From assembly GCA_047125605.1 (NCBI GenBank), contig CP138932.1, positions 3,286,001 through 3,350,000 of the forward strand: a stretch of 64,000 nucleotides of DNA, given 5' to 3'. This DNA is from JAKVBK01 sp022447275. Lineage in GTDB: Bacteria > Pseudomonadota > Alphaproteobacteria > Rhodobacterales > Rhodobacteraceae. Both the position numbers and the translations under genes were made by a program. The notes below the pieces were generated by a model. The model did not search any database, was not told where the DNA came from, and saw only the letters and a list, made by a program, of their open reading frames with translations. Shown in pieces: positions 16,200 through 24,647 of this stretch (its first letter is position 1; every line of letters starts with the position of its first letter).

Positions 16200-18707
16200 A
16201 TGCAGCGGATAATTTTCTCGTTGGCTTTCCATATAGCCACTATTTTTTCTGGTGGCCTATTGGCGGCAACTGCGGCAGCACAGCACCAGATCACTTATGG
16301 CAAGGTCATATTTGAGGGTGTCAATAATGACGATATCCGCCATTCGAGCGAATTGATCTTCACCATCGAAGGATTTCGCGTTGATGGTGCATGTTACCAT
16401 AATTGCGATATCTCGTTTTCGCTATTTTCCCTGTATAGGGCTCGAAACTTGAGCCGAGCCTATCTCAAGTTGACACGAGAGCTCCTGACCAGTCGGATTT
16501 CCGCAGGTTCTGCGGGGCAAATCTTTATCGGGAACAGAGAGAATACAAGAAATGAGCGCAACGCGATTTCAGCATTTAGTGAACGTGAGAAACTCGTGCT
16601 CGCTTGGATCATTGAGCACAGTGCTGAGTTGATTGTCTTTGCCACCGCCACGGATCGCATACCGTCCGATTTTTCTGACTTCTGGAAAAGTCAGGAAGCT
16701 GTTTTCCCGTCCCGCATCGAAGAGGTTTTCTCGAATGCGCTCCGAGGGTATCGGGATCGGAGCGAAGCGCTTAATACAAATGACCATGCGCGCGCGATCA
16801 TTCAGCCAGCACTGGCTGAAATCGAACTTTATAATGGTTCGATCGATGGTGTCGCGGGCCGTAGGACTCGCGCCGCGGTATCGGCTTTTCAAAAAGAACG
16901 TGGACGCCTTGTCACCGGCTATGCAGACAGCGAAGAACGCGAGATGCTGGCGTGGATCCTCAATGGAGGTGATGCCGTTGAAGAAAACGCTGTTGATGCT
17001 GGTGCGGCAGCGCAGCATGAGATTACCTACGAAAAGGTGATATTTGAGCGCAGCAACAGTGCGCATAACTTTCTGTGGAGTGAATTGTTCTTCACTATCG
17101 AAGGGTTTCGCATTGACGGCTCATGTTACCACAGTTGTAATATCTCATTTTCCCTGCACGGAAGCCGAAGCTATGGTCGCGCCGACCTCAAGGCGACCCA
17201 AGACCTTGTCGCCAGCTGGCCTTCATCAACCTTTATGTTCTTTGGCAGCACAGAGAACACGGCGAATGAGCGCGATGCGATTTTAGCATTAAGTCAGCGA
17301 GAGAAACTCGCCCTCGCGTGGATCATAGAGCGTAGCGCCGAGCTAATTTCGTTCGCAACCGCCACAGATCGCATACCATTAGATGTCGCTGACTATTGGC
17401 GTAGTCAGGAAAATGTCTTCCCAACCCACATTCAAAGGGCTTTCTCGACTGCTCTTCGCGGGTACCGTGACCGCATAGTAATGCGCAATACAAATGACCA
17501 GTTGCAGACAGTCATCCAACCAGCACTTGCGGAGATTGGGCTTTATTCCGGGCCGATTGATGGCGCCGCAAGCAATAGAATCGGGGAAGCGGTCGCGGCC
17601 TTTCAAAAAGAGCGTGAGCGCCTTGTCACAGGGTACGCAGACAGTGAAGAGCGCGAGATACTGGCACAGCTACTTCTTGAAACAATCCGGACGCTTAGAG
17701 CCGAATTGACAAGGATGCAAACGCCTTCCAATAGCGATCCGGAGACCGAAGTCGTTGCCGAACTACACCGCCGCATCGGGTTGGCCAATGAGGCGATAGT
17801 CGACTTGCAAGCTATGTTAGGGGCATCAAGACAGTTGGCAGCGGATAGAATTGAAACCATCCGTAGCCTGCGCGTGGAGTTGAGCCGTGCGCGCAGGTCT
17901 TCCGACACCGAAGCTTCTGCCGAACTTCGCCGTCAGCTCGAAGCGGCGAATGCAACGATTGCAGACCTGCAGGCCGAGAGCGTCCCGCGCTCCGAACTTG
18001 AGCGCTTGGAAGAACGTCTTGTCACGATCGTTACTACGCTGGACCCCGCATCTCCAGCTGCAGAGTTGCCAACCTTTGACGCGCCGACAACGCCCATGTC
18101 GGCATCGATCTCGGAGCACTGCAACTCGATCAATGTGCTGACCAGTACGAATGGCGGTTTTACGACACTGGGCGCCATGACCAACCCGGCCTTCGTGCTG
18201 AACGAACAATTCTGTCTTGCGCGGACCGCAGCAGTAGCCCAAGCAGAACGTGCGATGGGGAATGTAGTAGACGTCACCCCAGCCCAGCTCTCTGCCCAGT
18301 GTGATGGCCTAGGAGCTTTGATGCGACCGACATTGGCAGCGCTTCAAGATGATGATCCAGCCGACGTGATCAACGATGTGCAGGCGACCCTGACGGGATC
18401 AGGGCAAAGCATGGAGCAATTGGCAAGTGCAGGGGTTGTGTGTCTTGGCCTGGGTTACCAGGCAGACAAGGCTGAAGTGGCTCTTGGATCGGCCCTATTG
18501 ATGGTCGGAACTGGTCATTCTGCGTATGGCGAGATAGTCGCACACCAACTGCGGGGCGGTTTTGGAACAGAGCATTGCGAGGCCTGCGCCGGCGCATGGC
18601 TGACTGCCACTATCGCATCCTTGGAAGGTGGGGCCACACCGGCCTTTCTGCCCAACCAGTCGGCGGATCGGATCGCTCTTTTAAAGGCTGCAAACGCTGC
18701 TCACTAA
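16200..18707 (+). CDS. Secreted peptidoglycan-binding protein, paralogue 2 with doubled N-terminal half
   Basis: 835 residues from ATG 16200, preceded by AGGGAAGG. The signal peptide resembles paralogue 1 (MQRIIFSLAFH). The N-terminal module plus PG-binding domain occurs twice: about 30-260 and about 266-492. The second copy begins DAGAAAQHEITYEKVIFE, matching the signal-peptidase junction of the first (TAAAQHQITYGKVIFE), so an in-frame fusion of two tandem copies is likely. A coiled coil (about 494-597) and the common C-terminal domain follow. The protein ends early at AANAAH, without the PTFGASD tail. Its last 787 coding bases match paralogue 3. Confidence 0.75.
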   Translation: MQRIIFSLAFHIATIFSGGLLAATAAAQHQITYGKVIFEGVNNDDIRHSSELIFTIEGFRVDGACYHNCDISFSLFSLYRARNLSRAYLKLTRELLTSRISAGSAGQIFIGNRENTRNERNAISAFSEREKLVLAWIIEHSAELIVFATATDRIPSDFSDFWKSQEAVFPSRIEEVFSNALRGYRDRSEALNTNDHARAIIQPALAEIELYNGSIDGVAGRRTRAAVSAFQKERGRLVTGYADSEEREMLAWILNGGDAVEENAVDAGAAAQHEITYEKVIFERSNSAHNFLWSELFFTIEGFRIDGSCYHSCNISFSLHGSRSYGRADLKATQDLVASWPSSTFMFFGSTENTANERDAILALSQREKLALAWIIERSAELISFATATDRIPLDVADYWRSQENVFPTHIQRAFSTALRGYRDRIVMRNTNDQLQTVIQPALAEIGLYSGPIDGAASNRIGEAVAAFQKERERLVTGYADSEEREILAQLLLETIRTLRAELTRMQTPSNSDPETEVVAELHRRIGLANEAIVDLQAMLGASRQLAADRIETIRSLRVELSRARRSSDTEASAELRRQLEAANATIADLQAESVPRSELERLEERLVTIVTTLDPASPAAELPTFDAPTTPMSASISEHCNSINVLTSTNGGFTTLGAMTNPAFVLNEQFCLARTAAVAQAERAMGNVVDVTPAQLSAQCDGLGALMRPTLAALQDDDPADVINDVQATLTGSGQSMEQLASAGVVCLGLGYQADKAEVALGSALLMVGTGHSAYGEIVAHQLRGGFGTEHCEACAGAWLTATIASLEGGATPAFLPNQSADRIALLKAANAAH
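17907..18693 (+). repeat. 787-bp direct repeat, copy A (in paralogue 2)
   Basis: By eye identical base for base to 20088-20874. The flanking bases differ at both ends. Shadow translations in other frames are also identical, so silent sites match too. Confidence 0.9.
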
Positions 18708-19172
18708 TATTGGCAAACCTAGTTGCGGGCGCTTCCTTACCCACGAGATCACAGTGTAGAGATATGGTGACGGCTGTGCTTGTTTTTACCGCGGCATGAC
18801 AGAAACAGGGCTGCAGATTTGACGACCTCTGACCAGTTTGCAGAAGACTATCTGTCGACGGCTAGAGTGCCTCGTGTTGGAGAGGCGTTCAGAGCTCGGA
18901 TGGAGAGCCAAGACAATTTTATGCGGCCAGCTGCCCGGGTAGCACGCTTGCGTCTCCATCCGGGCACACATGCACTGTTTGATAGCGCAATTTGAGGCCA
19001 GTCTCTGACGTTGAACCTGCAGGCCACTGCACCAGCCAAACCCGGAAGTTCCTGCCGAGCCCACCTGAATCTGTCAGCTCTCACCGGGCCGTTCTTGAAA
19101 TGCCTTGCAGTACTTGAGCCTCTGAAGTCACCTTGTTAGCAGTTGGCTAGGATAGTCTCAGAGGTGGTATCC
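18708..19172. other. 465-bp intergenic stretch, no supported gene
   Basis: Short open frames on both strands (for example 18780-18995) show no recognisable product or good ribosome site. The first 50 bases include aaacctagttgcgggcgct, weakly similar to the lost 3' tail of the paralogues, so this may be decayed paralogue sequence. The leader shared by paralogues 1 and 2 is not present before paralogue 3. Confidence 0.5.
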
Positions 19173-20942
19173 ATGCGTGTGTTTCTCGCTTTAGCAGTGC
19201 TTATTTCGAGTAGTCTATTTGTGTCGACTGCAGCAGCAAAAAACCAGATCACGTACGAAAATGTCATATTTGAACACAGCATTAGTATCTACGAAAGTGT
19301 TCCGAGCCAGTTGCTGTTCACCATCAACGGGTTTCGAATTGACGGTAAATGCTATCACAACTGTGATATCTCGTTTTCTCTTTTTGCGAACCCGAACTCG
19401 GGGAGCGCCTATCTGAAGTTGACCCAAGACCTCATGAACAGTCGGATTTCTAGAGGATCTACTCAGCTTATGTTCATTGGAAACCGGGGGTACGCGCCAG
19501 ATGCGCGCAGCTTGATTTTGGCATTCAGTGAACGCGAAAAACTCGCTCTCGCGTGGATTATTGAGCACAGTGCTGAGCTGATTTCCTTCGCCAATGCCAC
19601 TGATCGCATATCGCCCAATGTTGCTGATTTTTGGCGAGGTCAGGAAGAGGTTTTCCCCGCTCGCGTCGAAAAGGTGTTCTCGACAGTTCTCCAAGGGTAC
19701 AAGGGGAGCAGCGAAACGCGCAACACCAATGACCATGCGAGCGCGATCATTCAGCCAGCGTTAGCAAAACTAGGGCTTTATTCTGGTCCGATCGATGGTG
19801 TCGCGGGCCCTGTAACCCGCACAGCGGTGTCGGCCTTTCAGACAGAGCGCGGTCGCCTTGTGACCGGCTACGCTGACAGTGAAGAACGAGAGATGCTGGC
19901 GCAGGTTCTCAAAGACGAGGAGGGGGGCGAGGTGCTGTCGCAGATTGCCCAGCTGCAAGCTACGATAGACACTTTGAAACGGCTTTCGGCAGATCGCGCT
20001 GAAATCATCCGGGCACTTAGAGTGGAATTGCACCAAGCTAGAGTAGAGTTGAGGCGGGCGCGCGCGTCGTCTCGTAGCGATCCTGAAACCGAAGCTTCTG
20101 CCGAACTTCGCCGTCAGCTCGAAGCGGCGAATGCAACGATTGCAGACCTGCAGGCCGAGAGCGTCCCGCGCTCCGAACTTGAGCGCTTGGAAGAACGTCT
20201 TGTCACGATCGTTACTACGCTGGACCCCGCATCTCCAGCTGCAGAGTTGCCAACCTTTGACGCGCCGACAACGCCCATGTCGGCATCGATCTCGGAGCAC
20301 TGCAACTCGATCAATGTGCTGACCAGTACGAATGGCGGTTTTACGACACTGGGCGCCATGACCAACCCGGCCTTCGTGCTGAACGAACAATTCTGTCTTG
20401 CGCGGACCGCAGCAGTAGCCCAAGCAGAACGTGCGATGGGGAATGTAGTAGACGTCACCCCAGCCCAGCTCTCTGCCCAGTGTGATGGCCTAGGAGCTTT
20501 GATGCGACCGACATTGGCAGCGCTTCAAGATGATGATCCAGCCGACGTGATCAACGATGTGCAGGCGACCCTGACGGGATCAGGGCAAAGCATGGAGCAA
20601 TTGGCAAGTGCAGGGGTTGTGTGTCTTGGCCTGGGTTACCAGGCAGACAAGGCTGAAGTGGCTCTTGGATCGGCCCTATTGATGGTCGGAACTGGTCATT
20701 CTGCGTATGGCGAGATAGTCGCACACCAACTGCGGGGCGGTTTTGGAACAGAGCATTGCGAGGCCTGCGCCGGCGCATGGCTGACTGCCACTATCGCATC
20801 CTTGGAAGGTGGGGCCACACCGGCCTTTCTGCCCAACCAGTCGGCGGATCGGATCGCTCTTTTAAAGGCTGCAAGCCTCGGTTTGGGCGCACCTACAAAC
20901 CCAAGTGCAGGAGCTCTACCAACGTTTGGTGCTTCCGATTAA
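19173..20942 (+). CDS. Secreted peptidoglycan-binding coiled-coil protein, paralogue 3
   Basis: 589 residues from ATG 19173, chosen because it opens a clean signal peptide (MRVFLALAVLISSSLF, cleavage near STAAAKN); an in-frame ATG at 19143 would spoil it. Architecture: N-terminal module to about 192, PG-binding domain about 193-248 (IQPALAKLGLYSGPIDGVAG), coiled coil about 253-333, and the shared C-terminal domain to PTFGASD. The N-terminal half has diverged from the other copies while most of the C-terminal half matches paralogue 2. The bases after the stop (aagttgg) also match those after paralogue 1. Confidence 0.75.
   Translation: MRVFLALAVLISSSLFVSTAAAKNQITYENVIFEHSISIYESVPSQLLFTINGFRIDGKCYHNCDISFSLFANPNSGSAYLKLTQDLMNSRISRGSTQLMFIGNRGYAPDARSLILAFSEREKLALAWIIEHSAELISFANATDRISPNVADFWRGQEEVFPARVEKVFSTVLQGYKGSSETRNTNDHASAIIQPALAKLGLYSGPIDGVAGPVTRTAVSAFQTERGRLVTGYADSEEREMLAQVLKDEEGGEVLSQIAQLQATIDTLKRLSADRAEIIRALRVELHQARVELRRARASSRSDPETEASAELRRQLEAANATIADLQAESVPRSELERLEERLVTIVTTLDPASPAAELPTFDAPTTPMSASISEHCNSINVLTSTNGGFTTLGAMTNPAFVLNEQFCLARTAAVAQAERAMGNVVDVTPAQLSAQCDGLGALMRPTLAALQDDDPADVINDVQATLTGSGQSMEQLASAGVVCLGLGYQADKAEVALGSALLMVGTGHSAYGEIVAHQLRGGFGTEHCEACAGAWLTATIASLEGGATPAFLPNQSADRIALLKAASLGLGAPTNPSAGALPTFGASD
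20088..20874 (+). repeat. 787-bp direct repeat, copy B (in paralogue 3)
   Basis: Matches 17907-18693 at a constant offset of 2181 bases. After it, paralogue 3 continues into the PTFGASD tail that paralogue 1 also has, whereas copy A runs into a stop. Confidence 0.9.
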
Positions 20943-21185
20943 GTTGGGACGTCCGTTCGTAGGGGGAGGCAAATCCTTAGTGTTGACGCCTGTGCCGATG
21001 TCCTGCACTTGGATTATCACTGGCATGAATACAAAGATTTGATCCCATCCGCCTAACCCCAAATAAATGGACATGTCAGTCAAATACCATTTCTGGGACC
21101 GGCCCCAGAAATACCGAAATATCTTGGGCGTACCGCGAACTTTCCTTGCGGTTTCGCCCATATTTTTAAGGGCTTTGACAATCTG
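20943..21185. other. Island edge spacer with two hairpins, no gene
   Basis: No supported coding sequence. It holds a perfect nine-pair hairpin (21089-21097 with 21104-21112, loop accggc) and a terminator-like hairpin at 21125-21167. Confidence 0.6.
21125..21167 (+). terminator. Hairpin with T run near the island edge
   Basis: tgggcg (21125-21130) pairs with cgccca (21155-21160), with an inner ccgc/gcgg pairing, and is followed by tattttt. It could end transcription coming from the paralogue genes. Confidence 0.55.
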
Positions 21186-21237
21186 GCACTGTCTTCGGGA
21201 GGCAGGGGTCGGAGGTTCGAATCCTCTCACTCCGACC
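21186..21237 (+). other. 3' half of tRNA-Pro(CGG): attachment-site remnant at island edge
   Basis: The stretch folds as the 3' part of a tRNA. The anticodon stem ctgtc/ggcag encloses loop ttcggga (anticodon CGG). A T arm carries loop ttcgaat, and the acceptor 3' strand cactccg is followed by acc. No D arm or matching cggagtg 5' strand lies upstream, so it is not an intact tRNA gene. Integrases that target tRNA genes leave such partial copies. Coding style changes at this point from island to core. The intact gene is expected at the far end of the island, outside the window. Confidence 0.8.
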
Positions 21238-21247
21238 GATATGAAAA

Positions 21248-21268
21248 AGCCTTAGAGGCTCTTCTTAC
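21248..21268 (+). terminator. Short hairpin after the tRNA remnant
   Basis: agcct-tag-aggct followed by cttcttac is a small hairpin with a pyrimidine-rich tail, as often found after tRNA genes. It probably belonged to the original tRNA-Pro locus. Confidence 0.4.
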
Positions 21269-21415
21269 TTTCCTGACATTGCCAAGTCTGAACCCCGTCT
21301 TGGGTCGCTATTTTCGCACTGAGCGTATCTGCAGATAACTCGGCGCTGCCCGCCGCAAGGTTGTTCTTATTGGGCACAGGCTGAGCCAAGTGGTGTCTTC
21401 ACCAAAAGCCAGTTG

Positions 21416-21736
21416 TCAGGACGACATCAAGGCCAGTAGCAGGGCCAGCACGATGATCACATCCAAAAGGATAAACCCCCACAAAACCCATCGGCGCACA
21501 ACCATTTTGCCCAAGTTCAGATATGCAAATGTGCCGCCGAGCGCGGGCAATATAAGTGCGGCAATCAAAGTGGTTGTCCCCCCCGTGATCGTCACCAAAA
21601 GGTAGCCCAGAACAAGATAAATCAGGCCTGCCGGCACCAGCAGGAGCGTATCGCGCCGCCGCCCGTCCATCAGCCACTCCGTCACATGCCAAAAGCCTGT
21701 GAAAACGAGAAGGCCGCCCGCCAGTCCTGCATACAT
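21416..21736 (-). CDS. Small integral membrane protein, function unknown
   Basis: 106 residues with about four hydrophobic segments (LAGGLLVFTGFWHVTEW, LLLVPAGLIYLVLGYLLV, LIAALILPALGG, and a C-terminal FILLDVIIVLALLLAL). The gene follows the cytochrome of the molybdenum hydroxylase by 12 bases on the same strand, so it is probably the last gene of that operon. No family is recognised. Confidence 0.65.
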   Translation of the reverse strand: MYAGLAGGLLVFTGFWHVTEWLMDGRRRDTLLLVPAGLIYLVLGYLLVTITGGTTTLIAALILPALGGTFAYLNLGKMVVRRWVLWGFILLDVIIVLALLLALMSS

Positions 21737-21748
21737 TGTGATATCTCC

Positions 21749-22372
21749 TCAGGTGTCAGGGCAGGGGTAACCGGCCACACCCCAGATCAATATGTCGTCC
21801 ACATGCTCTTGCAGGCTGTAGGGCGCTGGTTCGCGACCGCCGCCGGGCGCCCAGGCCCAGTGGAGGATGAGATCGTGACCAAGATGCTCCGCAATTTCCA
21901 TCACGTCCCGGCCGCCGTTCAGATCGGGATCGCGCAATTGCGCGCAAATCTCTTCCGATGTGCGCTCGAACCAGTGCGCCTCAACCGGGGCCAAGGCCCA
22001 GCCCATGGCGACACGCGGCGCTGCATGGGGCATTTCGTTGGCGTTTTCCCAGTCTTCTGCCTTTGTCGTGTGGCAGGTGGAACAGAGCAGGCTTTCCGCG
22101 CCGATGCGGCTTTCACCTGCACGTATGTTCATGCCATGGGGGCGCGCTTTGCCATAAGTGGGGCCAGACCACATGGGCCGATCAGATGGGCCGGTATGAC
22201 AATTCGCACAGCGCGGATGGCTGGCTACTTCATAGATGCGCGCCCAGGCTTCAAGTCCGACCTGCGTGGAGACGCTGCCTTCTGCGGGGGGCGCAATCAC
22301 CAGATCCGCGCCTTCCGCCAGCGCACCGGTTGCGACGGCAATCGCGAGGCATAGGGACGCTGTAAATTTCAT
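21749..22372 (-). CDS. Di-haem c-type cytochrome partner of the isoquinoline-1-oxidoreductase
   Basis: 207 residues from ATG at 22372; the open frame extends to 22453 but the ATG gives a proper signal peptide (MKFTASLCLAIAVATGALAEG). Two CxxCH haem sites are present, CANCHTG and CSTCHTT, so the protein is periplasmic and can take electrons from the molybdenum subunit. It starts 10 bases after that subunit's stop. Proteins of this type are often annotated as an isoquinoline 1-oxidoreductase subunit. Confidence 0.8.
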   Translation of the reverse strand: MKFTASLCLAIAVATGALAEGADLVIAPPAEGSVSTQVGLEAWARIYEVASHPRCANCHTGPSDRPMWSGPTYGKARPHGMNIRAGESRIGAESLLCSTCHTTKAEDWENANEMPHAAPRVAMGWALAPVEAHWFERTSEEICAQLRDPDLNGGRDVMEIAEHLGHDLILHWAWAPGGGREPAPYSLQEHVDDILIWGVAGYPCPDT

Positions 22373-22382
22373 TTCTGCCCCC

Positions 22383-24644
22383 TCACACGAAACCGATGTG
22401 CTTGTTGAATGGCATTTCGCGAAGGCGCTGCCCGGTGGCAGCAAAAATCGCATTGCCCAGAGCTGGCGCGGCAGGTGGAACGCCGGGTTCGCCGATCCCT
22501 CTGATGCCTGGCATGTTCTCTAGAATTTTCACCTCAATCTCGGGTGTCTGATAGAGACGCAGACCCTCATAATCATGGTAGTTGGTTTGCAGTGGGGCGT
22601 AGTCCTCATAGGTGAGTTCGGAATTGATCGCGTGGCTCAGCGCGTAGATCAGCCCCCCGAAAAGCTGTGCTTCTGCATTGCCCGGATCGAGAACGCGCCC
22701 CACGTCCGCCACGATGTAGGCTTTGTCGAGCCTGATGCCGAACTCGGTGTTTGTGACCTCGATCACCTGCGCTGTCGGGACACCAAATGAAAGACAGAAC
22801 GCAATGCCGCGCCCGTGCCCGTCGCCCAAAGAAGGGCCGTTCCATCCAGACATCTCCCCGACAGTTTCCAGAACCTTACGAGACGGCGCATGCATACACA
22901 GGCGCAGACGCTCTTCCAGCGGGTCGGCGCCGGCCTTGTGGATCAATTCATCCAAGAAGGTATCGTGATAGAAGCCGTTGCCTGATGCACCGACAGAGCG
23001 CCAACTAGAGACCGGCGCCAAATCGGGCGCGCGATACCCGGTCACACGGTAGTGCGGAATTGCAAACGGCTGATCCCATGACCCTGTGGTAATCGTCGGG
23101 TCGGGCCCTGGAATGCGCATCCCTGTCAAACGCCCGAACCAGCTTGGCGCCATAGCTTGCTGCGAGACTGAGATGTCGACGGTGTCTACCCGGCCATCCT
23201 TCACGAGGCCCCGCCCGTGCATGACAGATGCGGGGCGCGGGTAGTCGTGGGTCATGTCTTCTTCACGGCTCCAGGTCAGCTTGATCGGCGTGCCTTTCTC
23301 GGCCATCGCGATTTCGACTGCCTGTTCGACATGGGTCATCTCCAGCTTGTGGCCAAAGCTGCCGCCCATCGGCTGCACATGAACAAATATCTGCTCTGCA
23401 TCCATGCCAGATATCAGCGCGGCACGGTCCCTGATGAAGAGCGGGATTTGGGTGCCGGTCCAGATGTCGACCCGGTCGTCCGTGACTTGGACGACGGCAT
23501 TCATCGGCTCCATCGGGGCATGTGCAAGAAACGGGATGCGGTATTGCGCCTCGAACACCTCGCCCTCTGACAGCGCGGCCTCCACATCGCCGTCGTTTCT
23601 TTGGCGGTGGTCGTAGGCGTCTTTGTTGTCGACGGCGGCTTCGAGCAGGTCAAACATCTCGGCGCTGGTGGCCGGATAGTTTGGCGCCCCCCAGTTGCAT
23701 ACAACGGCATTGGCGGCTTGCATCGCATACCAGGTGTTGGTCGCAATCACTGCCACCCCAGGGTTTCCAGCTTTTACTTCCAACACACGTTTGACGCCGG
23801 GCATCGTCTCCGCCTCAGACGCATCGAAGCTTTCGAGCGCCCCGCCGATGCCCGGATTGGCGCAAATCGATGCAAAAAGCATGCCGTCCAGCGCCAGATC
23901 GATCCCATACTTTTCGGCGCCGGTGCATTTGGCTTCCATGTCCGTGCGGGGCAGGCCGGCCTTGCCTAGATACCGCCACTCCTTGGGGTCGCGCAGGGTA
24001 ACATCCGTGATCGGCGCAATCCCGGCGGCATCGGCAGCCAAGTCTGTATACGCGATCCTCGCCCCATCTGGCGCGATCACGTGGCCGTCCTGTGTCGACA
24101 AATCTGCCCGCGCAACGCCCAGCCTCTGGGCCGCGGCCTCCTTCAATGTTTCGCGCGCAACGGCCCCGGCATTGCGCAGCTTTTCGTACATATCAGGCAC
24201 GGTGGAAGAGCCGCCGGTGATCTGGACCGAAAAGAGTTTGGGCACCACACGCAGGACAGAGCGGATCGTTTCCGCCGCCGCGCTTTCGTCATAGGCCGGC
24301 AATGGTGAGCCTTCGGTCGCAACCTCAGAATTGTAGTAGGCCTGATCCGGCAAACCGGGCGTGCGCGTGGTTTCGTTCGGATCGATGTCGAGCTCTTCTG
24401 CGATGAGATAGGCCTGGATCGAGTATGACCCCTGGCCTTTGTCGGCACGTGGCGTGATCAGCGTGACACCGTCAGACGTGATTTTCACGAAAGGGGTGAT
24501 CGCAGCTTCGCCCTCTCCAAGGTCATCCAGCAACGGGTTCGGGATCGGGCGGTTCACCAGATAGGCCCCAAAGGCAACGCCACCTGCGATGGCAGCTGAG
24601 CCGATCAGAAATGTGCGACGGGCAATCTTTCCAACACTCGGCAT
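22383..24644 (-). CDS. iorB: Molybdopterin-binding subunit, isoquinoline-1-oxidoreductase (IorB) type
   Basis: 753 residues of the xanthine dehydrogenase family, large-subunit type. The N-terminus has a twin-arginine signal (ARRTFLIGSAA, R9-R10) and a hydrophobic stretch, so the folded complex is exported with its cofactor. GGSFGHK and the closing GIRGIGEPGVPPAAPALGNA fit molybdopterin-binding regions of the family. The [2Fe-2S] subunit lies three bases upstream and a di-haem cytochrome downstream. Substrates of this class are N-heterocycles or aldehydes; the actual one cannot be read from sequence. Confidence 0.85.
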   Translation of the reverse strand: MPSVGKIARRTFLIGSAAIAGGVAFGAYLVNRPIPNPLLDDLGEGEAAITPFVKITSDGVTLITPRADKGQGSYSIQAYLIAEELDIDPNETTRTPGLPDQAYYNSEVATEGSPLPAYDESAAAETIRSVLRVVPKLFSVQITGGSSTVPDMYEKLRNAGAVARETLKEAAAQRLGVARADLSTQDGHVIAPDGARIAYTDLAADAAGIAPITDVTLRDPKEWRYLGKAGLPRTDMEAKCTGAEKYGIDLALDGMLFASICANPGIGGALESFDASEAETMPGVKRVLEVKAGNPGVAVIATNTWYAMQAANAVVCNWGAPNYPATSAEMFDLLEAAVDNKDAYDHRQRNDGDVEAALSEGEVFEAQYRIPFLAHAPMEPMNAVVQVTDDRVDIWTGTQIPLFIRDRAALISGMDAEQIFVHVQPMGGSFGHKLEMTHVEQAVEIAMAEKGTPIKLTWSREEDMTHDYPRPASVMHGRGLVKDGRVDTVDISVSQQAMAPSWFGRLTGMRIPGPDPTITTGSWDQPFAIPHYRVTGYRAPDLAPVSSWRSVGASGNGFYHDTFLDELIHKAGADPLEERLRLCMHAPSRKVLETVGEMSGWNGPSLGDGHGRGIAFCLSFGVPTAQVIEVTNTEFGIRLDKAYIVADVGRVLDPGNAEAQLFGGLIYALSHAINSELTYEDYAPLQTNYHDYEGLRLYQTPEIEVKILENMPGIRGIGEPGVPPAAPALGNAIFAATGQRLREMPFNKHIGFV

Positions 24645-24647
24645 GGC

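Noticed and set aside
18780..19084. Short frames on both strands between paralogues 2 and 3
   Set aside because: No ribosome site, domain or similarity was found, and frames on opposite strands overlap each other.
21170..21240. Complete tRNA gene
   Set aside because: The 5' acceptor strand and D arm are missing, so only the 3' half is present.
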